From NCBI GenBank assembly GCA_900471525.1, contig UCEZ01000032.1, positions 81,195-145,194 of the forward strand: 64,000 nucleotides of DNA. The letters run 5' to 3'. The translations under genes and the position numbers were made by a program. Below the pieces are notes generated by a model that saw only the letters and a list, made by a program, of their open reading frames with translations, was not told where the DNA came from and made no database searches. This stretch comes from Hyphomicrobiales bacterium (lineage in GTDB: Bacteria; Pseudomonadota; Alphaproteobacteria; Rhizobiales; Rhizobiaceae). Every line of letters starts with the position of its first letter. Position 1 is the stretch's first letter. Below, piece after piece: positions 17,335 through 25,819 of the stretch.

Positions 17335-17667
17335 ATGCAGGTTACCCGCTATCAGGAAGCGAAACCTTACGAAGCAGCAGAACATTACGACATGCGCTGC
17401 CTGCGCCTGCAGGGCAAGGAGGCGACGGAGACCGATACGATCTGGATCGGCCTGTCGCATCTCCTGCCCGGCGGGCACACCTCGCTCAAGGATGCGGCTG
17501 TCGAGAAAATCTATATCGTTATTGCCGGGGAGGTGACCGTGGAGACGCCCACCGAAACGACGACGTTAGGCTATCTCGATAGCTGCCGGCTTGCGCCCGG
17601 AGAGGCACGCGCGCTGGTGAACCGCACCAATGAGCCGGCGACGATCCTGCTCGCCATGCCTATCTGA
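17335..17667 (+). CDS. Small single-domain cupin
   Basis: A 110-residue cupin. The first motif LLPGGHTSLKDAAVEKIYIVIAG and the second with LAPGEARALVNRT are recognisable; only one of the usual metal-binding His is clearly kept (GGHTS), so metal binding is uncertain. It begins 10 bases after the reductase and ends the operon. Small cupins in catabolic operons act as isomerases or decarboxylases, or as ligand sensors. Confidence 0.75.
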   Translation: MQVTRYQEAKPYEAAEHYDMRCLRLQGKEATETDTIWIGLSHLLPGGHTSLKDAAVEKIYIVIAGEVTVETPTETTTLGYLDSCRLAPGEARALVNRTNEPATILLAMPI

Positions 17668-18197
17668 GAGCTATCACATGAAAAGGATTTCATGCGGTTG
17701 ACTGACGTTCCTGACATGCACGTCTCTGTCAAAGCCGACTGCGCCTTGGGGCAACACGCATTGCGCCGCTCTCGGTACTCACAGGCCTTGCGCAATATGC
17801 GGAGCTTTATGTGGGTGAATCGTTGGCTGGGCTACCTTTCGGTTCGCTTGCTGCCATCAATTTCATCAGTTGCTTGAATTCGCTGAGGCAGGATTTCGAT
17901 CGATAGCAAACCCCAATGTGGCAGCTGATTGGTAATTGAGAGAGCAGGAAGCGACAAGACCTGATGACAATCACCATCAAGTATTGCACAAACCAAACGA
18001 GTGGAGACTTACGGTGCCGGATACGTCGCATGCCCCACCTCAATTCCTTTCGACTCCACCTGGATCCCAACGGCAGTGCCGACGGGCTAAACAGAGTCGT
18101 GACTGTTTGGCTCATCGCGCAACCGTAGGCCCAAGGTTCGTCGGATAATGGCGGTCGTGGCCGCGTCAGGAAGGTCAGGAAAGCTGCGGTCGGTACA
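17668..18197. other. Intergenic region of 530 bases without a supported gene
   Basis: A short inverted repeat, CATGAAA-AGGA-TTTCATG at 17677-17694, lies just after the cupin stop and could help end the operon, though no T-run follows. A 54-codon frame at 17964-18128 has a poor ribosome-binding site and no convincing family. No promoter could be fixed for the channel gene at 18198. Confidence 0.5.
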
Positions 18198-19709
18198 ATG
18201 TTAAACTACGCCAACATCATGGACATCATCGCCGATCCGATCATCCAGACTGGGGTGCTTGCGGCGGCGGGGGCCTTGGTTACGCGTGTTCTCCTGCGTG
18301 GCCATCCGACGCGTCGTCTTGTCGGTCAGCTGGCATTCTTTTTGGCCCTCACGACCCTGCTGCTCTATCACGACATTATTCCTTACAACCTCGGCCCTCC
18401 AAACGCGTCTACACTGCAGCGCATATTTATAGGGATCGCGAAGGTCATCTGGTGGATCAACGCTGCCTGGTCCCTCAACAGTATCGTTCGGGTTTTTCTG
18501 ATCTTCGAACGGCAGCCTCGAGAGGGTCGACTTCTTCAGGATCTTGTTGTTGGCGTGATCTACGTCGGGGCAATCCTATCGGTCTTCGCCTACGTCTTCG
18601 ACGCGCCCGTCGGAACCTTGATTGCCACTTCGGGCGCGGTCGCCATCATCCTCGGCCTTGCGCTGCAGAGCACCCTAAGCGACGTCTTTTCGGGCATAGC
18701 ACTCAACCTGGCCAGACCTTACAGGATCGGCGACTGGCTCGAACTCAGCAACGGCATTGAAGGCAAGGTCGTTGAGACGAACTGGCGCGCGACGCATCTG
18801 CTCACAGGTGCAAACGACCTGGTGGTCGTTCCCAACAGCGATCTGGCAAAGGCGAGGCTGACCAATCTGAGCAGCCCGGAGCGAAGCCACGGCGTGACGC
18901 TCACAGTCCGGTTCCTGCCGAACACGGCGCCGTCCGCCATGATCGAGGTCATGCGCTCGGTTCTCCTTAGCAGCGATTCAACACTAGCCGAACCTGAACC
19001 TTCCGTTCAGGTGGTGTCTCTGGATGCAAGCGCGGTCCAACTGGAGCTGAGTTTCAGGGTCGCAGACATATCTGCAACTGCAAAGGCAAAAAGCGAAATC
19101 CTCGACCTGGTCTATCGTCATGCCAAGGCAACCGGATTGGCCCTCTCACTGCCGGAAGGCGCCGGCATTGCGCTCGCTGCATCGCATGCCGACGAACCGC
19201 TGTTCGGTCAGCACACGACGGCGCGGCGGCTCCTCGATGCCATCGCGCTGTTCGCATCAATGACTGAAGACGAGAAGGAAGCACTGGCATCGACAATGAC
19301 CCGCCGGACCTTCCGCAAGGGCGAAATCTTGGCCGAGCAGGGCGCGGTATTGAAGTCGCTTATGATTGTGCGCAGCGGTGTCGCAGCGATCATCCGGCGC
19401 GATGGGGTGCGCGAGACGGAACTGGGGCGTCTGGCTCCCGGCGACTTTTTCGGTGAAGGCGGCTTTCTGACAGGTACCGGCGAGTCGGGAACGATCCAAG
19501 CCCTGACGTTCGTTGTCGTCTATGAAATCACGCAGGAAGGGCTCGCTCCCCTGATGCAGGACCGCCCGGCAATTGCCGACGAGTTGGCCCACCTTCTCTC
19601 GAAGCGGAACGCATCAGAGATGCTTCGGCTTGGGCAAAGCGACGGAGCCGCTGCCACAAGGACGATACCGCCCCTGCGGGCGCGCATCGGGCATCTGTTC
19701 GGTCTTTGA
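18198..19709 (+). CDS. MscS-type mechanosensitive channel with C-terminal cyclic-nucleotide-binding domain
   Basis: A 503-residue membrane protein. About four N-terminal helices lead to the MscS core: pore helix GTLIATSGAVAIILGLALQSTLSDVFSGIALNL and beta domain YRIGDWLELSNGIEGKVVETNWRATHL. From about residue 345 a cNMP-binding fold follows (FRKGEILAEQGAVLKSLMIVRSG, LAPGDFFGEGGFLTG). The phosphate-binding cassette reads FFGEGGFLTGTG and lacks the usual Arg-Thr/Ser-Ala, so cyclic-nucleotide binding is uncertain. Such fusions are known in rhizobia and cyanobacteria as possible ligand-modulated osmotic channels. An ATG at 18219 is an alternative start. Confidence 0.85.
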   Translation: MLNYANIMDIIADPIIQTGVLAAAGALVTRVLLRGHPTRRLVGQLAFFLALTTLLLYHDIIPYNLGPPNASTLQRIFIGIAKVIWWINAAWSLNSIVRVFLIFERQPREGRLLQDLVVGVIYVGAILSVFAYVFDAPVGTLIATSGAVAIILGLALQSTLSDVFSGIALNLARPYRIGDWLELSNGIEGKVVETNWRATHLLTGANDLVVVPNSDLAKARLTNLSSPERSHGVTLTVRFLPNTAPSAMIEVMRSVLLSSDSTLAEPEPSVQVVSLDASAVQLELSFRVADISATAKAKSEILDLVYRHAKATGLALSLPEGAGIALAASHADEPLFGQHTTARRLLDAIALFASMTEDEKEALASTMTRRTFRKGEILAEQGAVLKSLMIVRSGVAAIIRRDGVRETELGRLAPGDFFGEGGFLTGTGESGTIQALTFVVVYEITQEGLAPLMQDRPAIADELAHLLSKRNASEMLRLGQSDGAAATRTIPPLRARIGHLFGL

Positions 19710-20418
19710 CCTCGCGGGTCGATGGATTGCGGGGTGGAGGTCACGAACGGGGCGGCGAGCGAAAGGCAGACCGCGACCACCGCGATCTGGCACTTTGCCG
19801 GTGACATTCTGCCGGTGGAGTATTGGAGTGACCCGGCGGCGCGAAATCCGGTTCTCATTTTCGCATTCAGTCAACGGTTGCGAGATTTTGTCAGATTTGA
19901 CCGTCTAGCGGCCATCGCCAGCTTCCTCCGACTCTGCCGCAGAAACAAACAAGCCGACGCAGATCAATCCAATTCAGCTGCGGCCGGTCTCGATAAGATC
20001 GCTGCTGCAAGCAATTTGAAACGCACGGAGATGGAAATGCTGAAGGGCTTTACCCTTCCCAAGTCGTTACTGCTCAGCCGACCCACGGTCCCGCTGCGTT
20101 CTTTCCCGAGGCGAGCAGCCGGATACCAGGACAAGCCGGTAGTCGGGGAGGGCGTTGATTTCCCGGAGGTCCACGGCGAAGAGTTGCACGCTCGAGGACC
20201 ACACGTCTTGATGATCGATGGGACTAACCACGGCGCAGCGGCAAATCGAACTCGCTCTGGACCTGCCGCGCTTCTACAGCTTATGCTGATATTTCCGCTA
20301 TCTGACAGGCATCGCTGGAACGGCGATCTGGGGCGACCGGAACCTGCTGCATTGAGATCGGCTGGGACAGGGAAAATACGATCGACAGGGCGCGTTGCGC
20401 GTCGCGGAGGGCGTTGCG
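19710..20418. other. Intergenic region of about 700 bases without a recognisable gene
   Basis: Long open frames exist on both strands (19722-20426 plus, 19964-20524 minus), but their translations are Arg/Pro/Ser-rich, low in hydrophobic core, and overlap one another. A minus-strand frame around 20070-20290 reads more naturally (LFAVDLREINALPDYRLVL) but lacks a start codon, so the region may hold a decayed gene. The only firm element is the GGAGG at 20406-20410 before the HlyD gene. Confidence 0.45.
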
Positions 20419-21498
20419 ATGAGTGAGCAGTTGCAGTCTCCCGAGGGTAGATCAGACACTCTTGAGGAACCACAGGGAGGCTCCGGGCTTGCGACAGGCA
20501 GCCCGCCGAGCTCTCACCCCTCACGGGCCGCTGCCATCATCGTCACCCTGACGGTAGCGGTGATCGTCGGCCTTTCGCTATGGTATCTCGTCCAGCCGCA
20601 GCCCTTGCTCGTCCAAGGGGAAGCGGACGCGACGCGCATCGATATCGCTGCCCGCGTCGACGGTCGCGTGGGCGAGCGTCCGGTGGCGCGCGGCGACAAT
20701 GTCGCGGCTGGCCAGATACTGGTGGAGATCGACAACCCGCAGATCCTCAGCAAGTTCGAGGAAGCGGAAGCACAGAAAGCCGTCGCCGTCGCCGACCTTG
20801 CCCGCATTGATGCCGGCGTCCGGCAGGAGGTAGTGGTGCAGCGCAAGGCCGCGATCGCCTCGGCAGAGGCCAACCTGACGCTCGCCCAGCAAACCTATGA
20901 TCGGGCGAACGAACTGGTGACCAAGGGCGCCGCCTCCGCCCAAACGCTCGACGAGGCGACCGCGTCGCTCGACGTGGCCCGGCGATCGCTCGAACAATCA
21001 AAACTTGCCTACGAAGAAGCCGTCGCCGGCTACACCAAGGAGGAGCGCGGCGTCGCGCAAGCCAATGTCGACAAGGCTGAGGCCGCGGTGACAACGCTGA
21101 ACACCCAGGTCAGCGAAATGACCGTAAAGGCGCCGATCGGAGCCCAAGTCTATCAGATCGGTGCCGAACTGGGCGAATTTGTCTCGCCCGGCGTGCCGCT
21201 CCTGTCGCTCGTCGACCTCAGCGACGTGTGGTTGAGCTTCGATTTGCGGGAAGACCTCGTCAAGGGCCTGAAAGTCGGCGACAAGCTCGAGGTTCGCATT
21301 CCCGCCCTCGGCGATCGAATGGTACCGGTCGAGATCAGGACGATTGCGACGCGTGGCGAATATTCCGGCTGGCGGGCGACCCGCGCGACGGGCGATTTCG
21401 ACCTCCGAACCTTCGAGGTGCGCGCCTATCCAACTGACAAGATTCCGGACTTGCGCCCCGGGATGAGCGCCTATCTCGAATGGAGGGGAGCACGCTGA
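20419..21498 (+). CDS. HlyD/EmrA-type membrane fusion (periplasmic adaptor) protein
   Basis: A 359-residue adaptor. One N-terminal membrane anchor (residues about 37-57, AAIIVTLTVAVIVGLSLWYL) follows a polar 35-residue tail. Then come a biotinyl-lipoyl half (ARVDGRVGERPVARGDNVAAGQILVEID), a long coiled coil with an ELVTKGAASAQTLDEA turn, and the second lipoyl half (VKAPIGAQVYQIGAELGEFVSPG). GGAGG lies eight bases before the ATG. The stop overlaps the permease start by one base, so the two proteins are made together and should form an export complex across the periplasm. Confidence 0.87.
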   Translation: MSEQLQSPEGRSDTLEEPQGGSGLATGSPPSSHPSRAAAIIVTLTVAVIVGLSLWYLVQPQPLLVQGEADATRIDIAARVDGRVGERPVARGDNVAAGQILVEIDNPQILSKFEEAEAQKAVAVADLARIDAGVRQEVVVQRKAAIASAEANLTLAQQTYDRANELVTKGAASAQTLDEATASLDVARRSLEQSKLAYEEAVAGYTKEERGVAQANVDKAEAAVTTLNTQVSEMTVKAPIGAQVYQIGAELGEFVSPGVPLLSLVDLSDVWLSFDLREDLVKGLKVGDKLEVRIPALGDRMVPVEIRTIATRGEYSGWRATRATGDFDLRTFEVRAYPTDKIPDLRPGMSAYLEWRGAR

Positions 21499-23825
21499 TG
21501 CCCGCGCCCGCTTCGCCCGGCCTGCTCACCGTGATGGCCCGCGAAGTGGCCTGGATATGGCGCGACCGCGTGGCGTTGTTGCTCGTCCTGGCCATCCCTT
21601 TGATCGCTTTCACCATATTGACGGCGACCTTCAGCAATGCCGTCGTCCGCAATTTGCGCGTCGACGTCGTCGACATGGATCACTCCGACACATCGATGAA
21701 GTTCGTCCATACGATCAACGCGGCCCCTTCCGTCGAGGTTGCGCGCCGTTCGTCCGATCTTGACGGGGCGATGCATTCGATCCGCTCGGGGGCGGCGATC
21801 GCCGCCGTCTACATTCCCGAAGCCTTTGAACGCGACATTCTTGCCGCCAAGCGTCCGCAAATCGTGATCTTCTATAACAAGCAGTATTTCTCGCCCGGGA
21901 ATATCGCTTCAGGCGGGCTTCAGTCCTCGATCGCGGCGGCTGTCGCGACCTTGCCCAAACCGCCTGGCAGGAAGGCTGGATTCACGCCGGGTCCGCTCGT
22001 GACTGAGCAGTATGTGCTCACCAATCCCGCCCTCAATTACGTCCAGTTTCTGCTCAGAGCCATATTGCCCACGGTGCTCCATGTTCTCACCGCGGTTGCC
22101 GGAGGCTACGCGGTCGGCTCCGAATTCGGTTCAAGAAGCGTCCGGGAATGGCTTGCTGCTGCCGGCGGCGGCCCGCTCACGGCGCTGGTCGGCAAGCTTG
22201 CTCCCTACTTCGGGATTTTCATTCTGCTGATGGTCGTCGGGCTGGGTATCATCCATGGCCTCAACCAGATTCCCTTCCGGGGTGACTCCATTTTGATGGG
22301 CGCCTCGGCCATACTGCTCGTGATCGCCTACCTTTCGCTCGGATCGCTGCTGCAGCTTCTGGTGAGGAACTTGCCGCTTGGGCTGTCGTTGACCGGCGTC
22401 ATCTGCTCACCCTCCTTTGGATTTGCGGGCGTCGGCTTCCCGGTCCTCGCAATGGGAGGCTTTGCACGGGTCTGGGGCGATATGCTGCCGCTACGCTGGT
22501 ATATCCAGATCCTGTTCGATCAGGCCGCCCGCGGCGTGCCGGCTTATGATTCGGTAAATCCGTTCATGGCCCTCGCGGCGCTGGCCGCTGCCTATTTCGG
22601 TCTTTCCTGGCTAAGGCTGATCGCCATCGCAGGCAGTCCCGACAAAATACCAGAGAGAGCGGCTCCGCCGGCGGCAGCGCCACCAGGGATCGTCGGGGCA
22701 TTTGCCACGGAGTACAAACGCGTGCTTGGTGACAGTGCCGTCTTCGGCCTCATCGTGCTCGCCCCGATCATCTACGGCCTGCTCTATCCGCAACCTTATC
22801 TCGGCCAACTGGTTCGCAAGATTCCGGTGGCGGTCGTCGACGACGATTCGTCCAACCTCAGCCGGACCCTGATACAAATGCTCGACGCCGACGAGGCGAC
22901 ACGGGTTGTGGCACGCCCCAACACGCTTGAAGCGGCGCAGGCCGCGCTCGCCCGACGCGAGGTGTTCGGTATTGTCGGCATTCCGGCGGGAACAGAGCGG
23001 GACGTTTTGAAGGGCGAGAGCGCCAGACTGCCGATCTACGTCGATTCCGCCTATTTCCTGCTCTACAATCGCACCCTGCAGGGGATTTCGGAAGCGGCGG
23101 CGGTTGTCTCGGCCGATCTCGCCGCCGGCAGCGCCCGGGCGGATGGCAGCCTGCGCCGCGCCGCACTCGTCAAGAGTTCGCCGGTCGAAATCCTCAATCA
23201 GCCGCTCTTCAATCCGACCGGCGGCTACGCGAGCTATATTGTGCCCGCGGCATTTATCCTCATCCTGCAGCAGACCCTGCTGATGGGTGCCGCGACGCTC
23301 GGCGGTGTCGCCTTCGAGCAGGGCGGACATCAGGCGCGCCGTGGTCGCGGCAGGCCTACGGCGGTGATCGGCCAGGCGCTCGCACACCTGCTACTCGTGC
23401 TACCCGGCTTTGCGCTCTACTTGATCATTTTGCCGCACATTTATGGGTTCTCGACCAACGGACGCTTCCCGGACATGCTGGCGCTTGCCATCCCTTTCAT
23501 CCTGTCGGTGAGCTTCCTTGGGCAATTCGTCGGCTCGTGGTTCAAGCGCCGCGAGACGGCGGTGCTGTTGTTCATCGCCATCAGCCTGCCGCTCTTTTTC
23601 CAGGTCGGCGTCGCCTGGCCACTTGAGGCGATACCCAACGCGGTCCGCATCGCAAGCCAGGTGCTGCCGAGTACTTCGGCCATCGACGGTCTGGTGCGCG
23701 TCAATCAGATGGGAGCGTCGCTGACAGATGTGTGGAGCAACTGGCAGAGGCTGTGGACACTAGCCATCATATACGCGGTACTCGCTATGGTGTCGGCGTG
23801 GTGGTCAGTGGGGAGGCAACGATGA
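21498..23825 (+). CDS. Double-length ABC-2 type exporter permease
   Basis: A 775-residue protein made of two tandem ABC-2 permease units. Unit one spans residues about 1-385 and unit two about 410-775. Each has an N-terminal helix (VALLLVLAIPLIAF; FGLIVLAPIIYGLLY), a large periplasmic domain (VDVVDMDHSDTSMKF; VAVVDDDSSNLSRTL) and five C-terminal helices. Usually two separate subunits of about 370 residues pair with an ATPase; here they are fused and no ATPase gene is adjacent. GGAGGGGAG precedes the ATG at 21498. It overlaps both adaptor genes, before and after. Confidence 0.85.
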   Translation: MPAPASPGLLTVMAREVAWIWRDRVALLLVLAIPLIAFTILTATFSNAVVRNLRVDVVDMDHSDTSMKFVHTINAAPSVEVARRSSDLDGAMHSIRSGAAIAAVYIPEAFERDILAAKRPQIVIFYNKQYFSPGNIASGGLQSSIAAAVATLPKPPGRKAGFTPGPLVTEQYVLTNPALNYVQFLLRAILPTVLHVLTAVAGGYAVGSEFGSRSVREWLAAAGGGPLTALVGKLAPYFGIFILLMVVGLGIIHGLNQIPFRGDSILMGASAILLVIAYLSLGSLLQLLVRNLPLGLSLTGVICSPSFGFAGVGFPVLAMGGFARVWGDMLPLRWYIQILFDQAARGVPAYDSVNPFMALAALAAAYFGLSWLRLIAIAGSPDKIPERAAPPAAAPPGIVGAFATEYKRVLGDSAVFGLIVLAPIIYGLLYPQPYLGQLVRKIPVAVVDDDSSNLSRTLIQMLDADEATRVVARPNTLEAAQAALARREVFGIVGIPAGTERDVLKGESARLPIYVDSAYFLLYNRTLQGISEAAAVVSADLAAGSARADGSLRRAALVKSSPVEILNQPLFNPTGGYASYIVPAAFILILQQTLLMGAATLGGVAFEQGGHQARRGRGRPTAVIGQALAHLLLVLPGFALYLIILPHIYGFSTNGRFPDMLALAIPFILSVSFLGQFVGSWFKRRETAVLLFIAISLPLFFQVGVAWPLEAIPNAVRIASQVLPSTSAIDGLVRVNQMGASLTDVWSNWQRLWTLAIIYAVLAMVSAWWSVGRQR

Positions 23826-24820
23826 AGACTAGAGCGTTTCACCTGCTCGCGCCGCGTGCAGGGACATTCTTCCTGACGATATCGATCGTCGCGGCCACAA
23901 TCGGCGGCGGTGCCGCGGCCCTCGCCGGGGAGACCGGCGTAACGAGCGCCGATGTGCCCGGTATGGTCCAGCGCACGGAAATCCGCATCGCGCCGGAAGT
24001 CAGCGGGCGGCTCCTCAGCGTTGCCGTTCAGCCGGGGCAACACGTCAAGAAGGGCGACGTGCTGGCGACGCTGGACAGCCCGGAACTGGCGGCAGCGCTC
24101 GGCGAGGCGAAGGCGGCTGCGGCCAGTGCCAAGGCTGACCGGGATCACGTCTATGCCGGTGTCCGCGCGGAAGAAGTTGCCATGGCCGAGCAATCCGTGG
24201 AGACCGCCAAAGCGAACCTGCTTCTCGCCCAGCAGCAGAACACTCGCGCCGCCTCCCTTGCGGCTAAGGGTTCCGGCAGCCGGCAATTGCTCGACGACAC
24301 GACTGCGCAGCTCGGCAAGGCACAGGCCGACCTCGATCTGAAGCGAGCGCAGTTGACGGAGGCAAGCGCCGGATCGACGAAGGAGGAACTCGCACTGGCC
24401 GACGCCAAGGTGGCGGCCGCGCACGCCGCTGTGAACGAGGCGCAGATCGCGTTCGACAAGACAATGCTGAAAGCGCCCACCGATGCCACCGTTACCATCC
24501 AGGTGGCGGAACCGGGAGAAGCCCTGTCGCCGGGCGCCCCTGTCATGACGATCGAGCCCGATGGCCAGAGATGGTTTGCCTTCACGCTCCGCGAAGATGC
24601 CCTGAAGGACCTGACGATCGGCAAGACAGTCGCGCTGCGGGCGAGCGACGGACGCAGCATCAATGCCCGCGTCAGCGAACTCAGGCCGCTTGGCGAATTT
24701 GCCACCTGGCGCGCCGCAAGGGCGGTCGGCGACCACGATCTCAACAGTTTCTGGCTGCGTCTCGATCCAACTGCCGGCGACCAGGGCCTGGAACCTGGCA
24801 TGACTGTCTGGCTGCCTTGA
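23822..24820 (+). CDS. Second HlyD-type adaptor protein, with signal peptide
   Basis: A 332-residue periplasmic adaptor. Instead of a plain anchor it starts with a signal-like segment ending in AAALAGETG. Next come a lipoyl half (APEVSGRLLSVAVQPGQHVKKGDVLATLDSPEL), an Ala/Lys/Glu-rich coiled coil (residues about 85-215) with a SLAAKGSGSRQLLDD turn, and the second lipoyl half (LKAPTDATVTIQVAEPGEALSPG). Its ATG overlaps the permease stop by four bases. Coiled-coil parts of the two adaptors resemble each other, suggesting they form a mixed ring or arose by duplication. Confidence 0.85.
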   Translation: MKTRAFHLLAPRAGTFFLTISIVAATIGGGAAALAGETGVTSADVPGMVQRTEIRIAPEVSGRLLSVAVQPGQHVKKGDVLATLDSPELAAALGEAKAAAASAKADRDHVYAGVRAEEVAMAEQSVETAKANLLLAQQQNTRAASLAAKGSGSRQLLDDTTAQLGKAQADLDLKRAQLTEASAGSTKEELALADAKVAAAHAAVNEAQIAFDKTMLKAPTDATVTIQVAEPGEALSPGAPVMTIEPDGQRWFAFTLREDALKDLTIGKTVALRASDGRSINARVSELRPLGEFATWRAARAVGDHDLNSFWLRLDPTAGDQGLEPGMTVWLP

Positions 24821-25142
24821 CAGGCGGGGGTTTCATACCAGCGGCATCGGTGTTTGACACGTTTGGTCTGCCCAAGAAGCAACGAGTCTAACTCGTTGCA
24901 GTCTGCTCGCTATCGCCGTCGCCGACAACGACCTCGATATCGTCGACAAGTGTTGCCGAGCCTGGAGCCTCTTCGCAAACGACAAGCACGCCGTCGCTTC
25001 ACGCAATTGCGCACAGGTCAATCCCTAGCGCGGTTGGCATAGCGCATTAACAATTCAGAACGCCTCTTAACAAGCCAATCACGGCCCGTTGAACCATGGT
25101 CACCCGTGTCCGACTTCGGGCACGGATTTGGCGAGGTTTGAT
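24821..25142. other. Intergenic region with short inverted repeat
   Basis: CAACGAGT-CTA-ACTCGTTG at 24880-24898 is a perfect 8-bp inverted repeat between the exporter operon and the AraC gene; no T-run follows, so it may be an operator rather than a terminator. The remaining sequence up to 25142 shows no gene. Confidence 0.45.
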
Positions 25143-25745
25143 ATGGAAAGACCATACAGCGAGGATGGCGATGTTTCGTTTCCAAACGATATCGAGTTTG
25201 GTTCCCTGGCAACCAGTCTCACGCTGCTCCTTGAAGCCGCCCAAACCGAGATTGAGCATGATCGCGAGGCGGCAAAGACATCGCTGGCCACCGCGTCATC
25301 CATCCTCCAGTCGGAGATCAAGCGCCGTTCACGCACGAAGGGCTCCCGAACGGGTGGACTGGCGGGTTGGCAGATAGCGTGTGTTCGATCGTTCATCGAC
25401 AGCAACCTGCATCGGGCCATTCACGCGAGTGACCTCAGTGCCATCGCGCGGCGAAGCACGGCGCACTTCTCACGCTCGTTCAAACAGGCATTCGGAGAAC
25501 CGCCGCATGCCTACGTCGTGAGGCGGCGGATCGAGGAAGCCTGTCACCTGATGCTGACCAGCCGTGCTTCGCTGAGCGAAATCGCTCTGAGCGTCGGATT
25601 TGTTGACCAACCCCATTTGTGCAAGCACTTCAGGCAGGCGCTTGGGCAAAGCCCGGCGAACTGGCGGCGTGAACGCGAGACCGCAGGCGCCCCGCCAGCT
25701 TCCATGGGCGCGCGGCCTGGATCGGAATGCAAAGGTTTTGATTGA
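25143..25745 (+). CDS. AraC-family regulator, paralogue of the gene at 43.2-43.7 kb
   Basis: A 200-residue protein. An N-terminal 90-residue part (EFGSLATSLTLLLEAAQTEIEHDREAAKTSL) is helical and unlike the usual AraC cupin sensor. The AraC double helix-turn-helix follows: HASDLSAIARRSTAHFSRSFKQAFGEPPHAY and then SLSEIALSVGFVDQPHLCKHFRQALGQSPANWRRE. A second copy with the same start MERPYSED lies inverted at 43155-43709. It ends 74 bases before the large regulator on the same strand, so the two are probably cotranscribed. Confidence 0.85.
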   Translation: MERPYSEDGDVSFPNDIEFGSLATSLTLLLEAAQTEIEHDREAAKTSLATASSILQSEIKRRSRTKGSRTGGLAGWQIACVRSFIDSNLHRAIHASDLSAIARRSTAHFSRSFKQAFGEPPHAYVVRRRIEEACHLMLTSRASLSEIALSVGFVDQPHLCKHFRQALGQSPANWRRERETAGAPPASMGARPGSECKGFD

Positions 25746-25819
25746 CTGTCAATTTGGCCAGATGCTTATTGCGCCAGACGGACGACGAGCCTGTCGCCCA
25801 GGTTTTGGCGGAGCCTGTC

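Noticed and set aside
17964..18128. 54-codon frame starting MTITIKYCTN, resembling the first strand of SelT/SelW-like proteins
   Set aside because: The resemblance ends after ten residues, there is no CXXC/U motif, and AGGA is 13 bases from the ATG.
19722..20426. 234-codon plus-strand frame before the HlyD gene
   Set aside because: Low-complexity Arg/Pro/Ala composition, overlap with an equally long minus-strand frame, and it runs through the ribosome-binding site of the HlyD gene.
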